From contig JACKDW010000001.1 in assembly GCA_020633295.1 (NCBI GenBank), forward strand, positions 930,001 to 994,000: a stretch of DNA of 64,000 nucleotides. The letters are read 5' to 3'. Source of the DNA: Myxococcales bacterium. GTDB lineage: Bacteria; Myxococcota_A; Polyangia; Nannocystales; Nannocystaceae. Of this stretch, positions 61,674 through 64,000 are shown piece after piece. Below the pieces are notes generated by a model. The model made no database searches, was not told the origin of the DNA, and was given only the letters and a program-made list of their open reading frames with translations. Position 1 is the first letter of the stretch, and every line of letters starts with the position of its first letter. The translations under genes and the position numbers were made by a program.

Positions 61674-62539
61674 ACGCCGACCGACACGCCCCCCTCGCGC
61701 CCGCCCAGGCGCTGACCACGAGCACGTGGCTCATCGCGCTGCTCGTGCTCGGCGTCAACGACCACGCGCTCAAGCACGCGGCGCTGCTGCCGGGCGCGAT
61801 CACGGGGAAGCTCAGCGACATCGCCGGGATGTTCGTCGCGCCCGCGCTGCTCGCCGCGCTGCTGCGCGTGCGCAGCCGCGAGGCGCTCGCCGCCTGCTAC
61901 CTCGCGGTCGGCGGCGTGTTCTCGCTGATCAACCTGTCCCCCGCCGCCGCGGAGCTCTGGTCGGCGCTGCTCGCCCGCGTCGGGATCGGCTGGGTCACGG
62001 TCTGCGACCCGACCGACGTGCTCGTCGCCCTGCCCGCGCTCTGGCTCGCGTGGCGCGTGCTCGCGCCCGCGACCGCGCCCGTGACGACGCCGCGCGCCCG
62101 CCCGCGTCGGCGCCTCGAGGCCGCGTCGCTGTGCGCCGGCGCGCTCCTGTGCGTCGCGACCTCGCCGCCCCGCGACAGCCGCCCGCCGATGGAGGATCCG
62201 CGACCGGACTTCATCCCGCCGACGCCGGAGAGCAGCGTGACCGTCGCGACCCGCCAGGCCGTCGCCGGGCACCTCGAGCTGCGCTGCACCGACGGCGCGC
62301 GCGTCGAGCAGCCCTTCGCCATGGAGGAGGAGTGGCGCCGCCACAGCTGGGTCACCTTCTCGCCCGCGCCCGCGCCCGGCGTCGAGTGCAAGATCACGGT
62401 CCTGGGCGCGCCCGGCAGCTACGGGCCGATCACCGCGGAGTCGCGGCTGGTCTGGTGTGATGTCTCTCCGACCAGCCCGCTTCGCTGCATGCCCGGACAG
62501 CCAGGTCAGCGCGGGACCGAGATCGAGCGCGCCTGGTAG
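61670..62539 (+). CDS. Multi-pass membrane protein coupled to VIT lipoprotein
   Basis: 289 aa. Its ATG overlaps the VIT gene's stop (ATGA), so the two are translationally coupled. Four or five hydrophobic segments in the first 150 residues (TSTWLIALLVLGVNDHALKH, LPGAITGKLSDIAGMFVAPALLAALL, ACYLAVGGVFSLIN) include NDHALKH and GKLSDIAGMF. The C-terminal half is soluble with two Cys pairs (LELRCTDG, GVECKITV, VWCDVSP, LRCMPGQ), likely extracytoplasmic. No family recognised. By coupling it may act with the VIT/VWA protein. Confidence 0.7.
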   Translation: MNADRHAPLAPAQALTTSTWLIALLVLGVNDHALKHAALLPGAITGKLSDIAGMFVAPALLAALLRVRSREALAACYLAVGGVFSLINLSPAAAELWSALLARVGIGWVTVCDPTDVLVALPALWLAWRVLAPATAPVTTPRARPRRRLEAASLCAGALLCVATSPPRDSRPPMEDPRPDFIPPTPESSVTVATRQAVAGHLELRCTDGARVEQPFAMEEEWRRHSWVTFSPAPAPGVECKITVLGAPGSYGPITAESRLVWCDVSPTSPLRCMPGQPGQRGTEIERAW

Positions 62540-62549
62540 CCGCCGCGGC

Positions 62550-63245
62550 TCACTCGGCGAGGTGGCGCTCGAAGAACGCGAAGATCCGCGCCCAGCCCTC
62601 CTCGCGCGCCGCGCCGTCGCGCTGGGCGTTCACGTCGAGCAGCGGCCGGGTCAGGAACTCGGCGATCGGGCGCGCGCCGTCGGTGAGGAACGCGTGCCCG
62701 GCGTCGAGCTCGTGGACCTCGTGGGGCACGCCGAGCCGCGCGAGTCGACCGCGCAGCGTGACGACGGCCGCGCGGGTGCTGCGATCGCGGGAGCCGTAGC
62801 AGGCGATGGTCGGCCCGATGCCCGCCATCGTCTCCTCCTCCGGGAGCTGCCCGTAGTTCGCGGACGTCGCCGCGAACGCGCGGCCGACCGCCAGCGCGAA
62901 GCCGCCCCCCAGGCAGAAGCCGATCACGCCGACGCGCGCACGCGGGACGCCGGAGCGCTCGGCGAGCACGTCGGCGGCGGCGTGGATCACGTCGACGCTG
63001 GGCCCGCGGCCGCTCGCGATCTGTCGCATCGACCGCGCGACGCACAGCGGCTTGAAGCCGTCGCCGAACAGGTCAGGCATGAGCGCCGCGTAGCCGCCCT
63101 CGGCCAGGCGATCGCACGCGCGCTCGATGTCCGGCGCGCGCCCGAAGATCTCGTGCAGCACGACCACCGCCCCGCGAGGGCTCGGGGGCGCGACGTAGTA
63201 CCCGGTCGCCGGCGCGCCCGGGATCACGAGCTCGTGGTGCAGCAC
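62550..63245 (-). CDS. Dienelactone hydrolase family protein
   Basis: 231 aa from a GTG (MLHHELVIPG). VVVLHEIFG near 28-35 has the Glu of the family; GVIGFCLGGGFA gives the nucleophile Cys111; YGSRDRS (Asp154) and DAGHAFL (His184) complete the triad. Members hydrolyse dienelactone and other cyclic or aryl esters; the natural substrate here is unknown. The frame continues upstream to 63506 but that part is Arg-rich. Convergent with the coupled membrane protein. Confidence 0.88.
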   Translation of the reverse strand: MLHHELVIPGAPATGYYVAPPSPRGAVVVLHEIFGRAPDIERACDRLAEGGYAALMPDLFGDGFKPLCVARSMRQIASGRGPSVDVIHAAADVLAERSGVPRARVGVIGFCLGGGFALAVGRAFAATSANYGQLPEEETMAGIGPTIACYGSRDRSTRAAVVTLRGRLARLGVPHEVHELDAGHAFLTDGARPIAEFLTRPLLDVNAQRDGAAREEGWARIFAFFERHLAE

Positions 63246-63499
63246 GACGCCGACGATACCAGGACCGCCGTGTCGTAAGCGCGCGTCGTCGTCGACGCGC
63301 GGGTTCACGCGTCGCGCACCGGGGCGCGGTCGCGATCCCGCTCGAGGCGCGCGCCCGCGACCGAGCCCGACGCGGGCCCGCGACGTCATCACGCCGCCGC
63401 CGATCGGACGAACGCGACGACGCGCGGCCGCGACCCCGCGCCTCGGCGGGCGCCGCTCGGCGCGGCTTTGATACCCTTGGGAGCCAGAGGACGACCGCG

Positions 63500-64000
63500 A
63501 TGCCACCGATCGAGACCAACACCCCCGCGCTGTCCGTCGGCGACGCGCACCGCGACGTCACCGCGCTCAAGCACGCGCTGCAGCGAAACGGCCTGCTCGA
63601 GCGCGAGCGCGAGCTCGACGACACGCTCGACCCCGAGACCTGGACGGCGCTGTACAGCTACGCCGAGGCGCGCGCGCTCGCGTGGGACGAGGAGGCCTTC
63701 GAGCAGGAGGAGGGCGGCGTGCCGGCCGCGGTCGTCGACGCGCTGCTCAACCCCGACGGGCCGCTGCCCTTCGAGGACGACGACGACGAGCTGATCTTCG
63801 ACGACTACCCGGACTTCGCGACGAGCTTCGGCGACGAGCAGTGGCCCGAGCTCTCCGACATCGAGGTCTTCGACATCAGCGGCGAGCACGAGCTGAAGAA
63901 GGGCAAGAAGTCGCCGCGCGCGCCCGAGAAGATCACGACCATCGTGCTGCACCAGACGGCGGTCAAGTTCGGCACGACCAAGAGCGCGCGCGCGAAGTAC
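63500..64000 (+). CDS. N-acetylmuramoyl-L-alanine amidase-like protein, 3' end cut by window
   Basis: At least 167 aa; the frame runs off the window. ATG after AGAGGA. The N-terminal part resembles a peptidoglycan-binding domain (SVGDAHRDVTALKHALQRNGLLERERELDDTLDPETWTALYSY in pieces), then an acidic linker, and at the end TTIVLHQTAVKFGTTKSARA, which looks like the beginning of an amidase-2/PGRP domain with a zinc His in LHQT. Likely a cell-wall hydrolase or predation factor. The active-site completion lies beyond the window. Confidence 0.72.
   Translation, partial: MPPIETNTPALSVGDAHRDVTALKHALQRNGLLERERELDDTLDPETWTALYSYAEARALAWDEEAFEQEEGGVPAAVVDALLNPDGPLPFEDDDDELIFDDYPDFATSFGDEQWPELSDIEVFDISGEHELKKGKKSPRAPEKITTIVLHQTAVKFGTTKSARAKY

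Overview
The window is very GC-rich (roughly 70-75% by eye) and densely coded. It looks like the chromosome of a myxobacterium, most likely of the Nannocystineae (Nannocystis, Plesiocystis or Enhygromyxa relatives). The taxonomic call is inference. It rests on many predicted lipoproteins with long Ser/Thr/Asp/Gly linkers after the lipobox, a MYXO-CTERM-like tail, an ADYC-type protein, a trifunctional Ser/Thr-kinase/ATPase/histidine-kinase protein and a second membrane Ser/Thr kinase. I saw no rRNA or tRNA gene, CRISPR array, phage gene or recognisable transposase.

Layout. 0.1-2.1 kb: ADYC-type lipoprotein and dihaem cytochrome lipoprotein, convergent around a strong hairpin. 2.5-7.7 kb: trifunctional sensor kinase. 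7.8-11.5 kb: two divergent regulator/enzyme pairs (metal-dependent hydrolase with TetR, MDR oxidoreductase with LysR), each with a dyad in the shared promoter. 11.5-23.8 kb: a polyhydroxyalkanoate (PHA) island. It holds secreted hydrolases (oligomer-hydrolase-like lipoprotein, PHB depolymerase, lipase), a TetR regulator with a histone-H1-like tail, and a minus-strand biosynthetic run phaB, phaR, phasin, acyl-CoA ligase, phaE-like, phaC, the last three translationally coupled. No thiolase (phaA) is visible. TGC-N3-GCA sites precede phaB and the phasin gene and a weaker version precedes phaR, as expected for PhaR operators. A 775-bp gap upstream of phaR holds a mosaic of intergenic repeats and a 72-bp copy of the phaR leader.

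23.9-33.4 kb: FolC, membrane metallophosphoesterase, M55 aminopeptidase with a copper-monooxygenase-like lipoprotein, GrpB, histidine phosphatase, and zinc-ribbon and lipoprotein genes of unknown function. 33.4-39.2 kb: a VIT/VWA/DUF2135 gene that appears split by a 2.6-kb insert carrying three unrelated genes. A 15-bp direct repeat bounds the insert, and removing the insert plus one repeat copy restores a 1,066-codon frame. 39.4-46.4 kb: a lipoprotein, a 1,392-residue P-loop ATPase of unknown family with an operator-like palindrome over its promoter, and almost 1 kb of non-coding DNA with AT-rich dyads. 46.6-58.5 kb: membrane Ser/Thr kinase, SulP transporter, MBL hydrolase, KatG, FG-GAP lipoprotein, membrane protein, dihaem cytochrome. 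58.5-64 kb: a second VIT/VWA/DUF2135 gene with an apparent frameshift in a GC tract, coupled to a membrane protein, then a dienelactone hydrolase and the start of a peptidoglycan amidase cut by the window edge.

Functionally, the 11-24 kb island couples storage-polymer synthesis (PhaB supplies hydroxyacyl-CoA, PhaC/PhaE polymerise, phasin and PhaR coat and sense granules) to surface or secreted depolymerising enzymes. Most other genes are envelope, redox or signalling functions. The least explained parts are the split VIT locus, the solo giant ATPase with its upstream DNA, and the TetR-H1 fusion.
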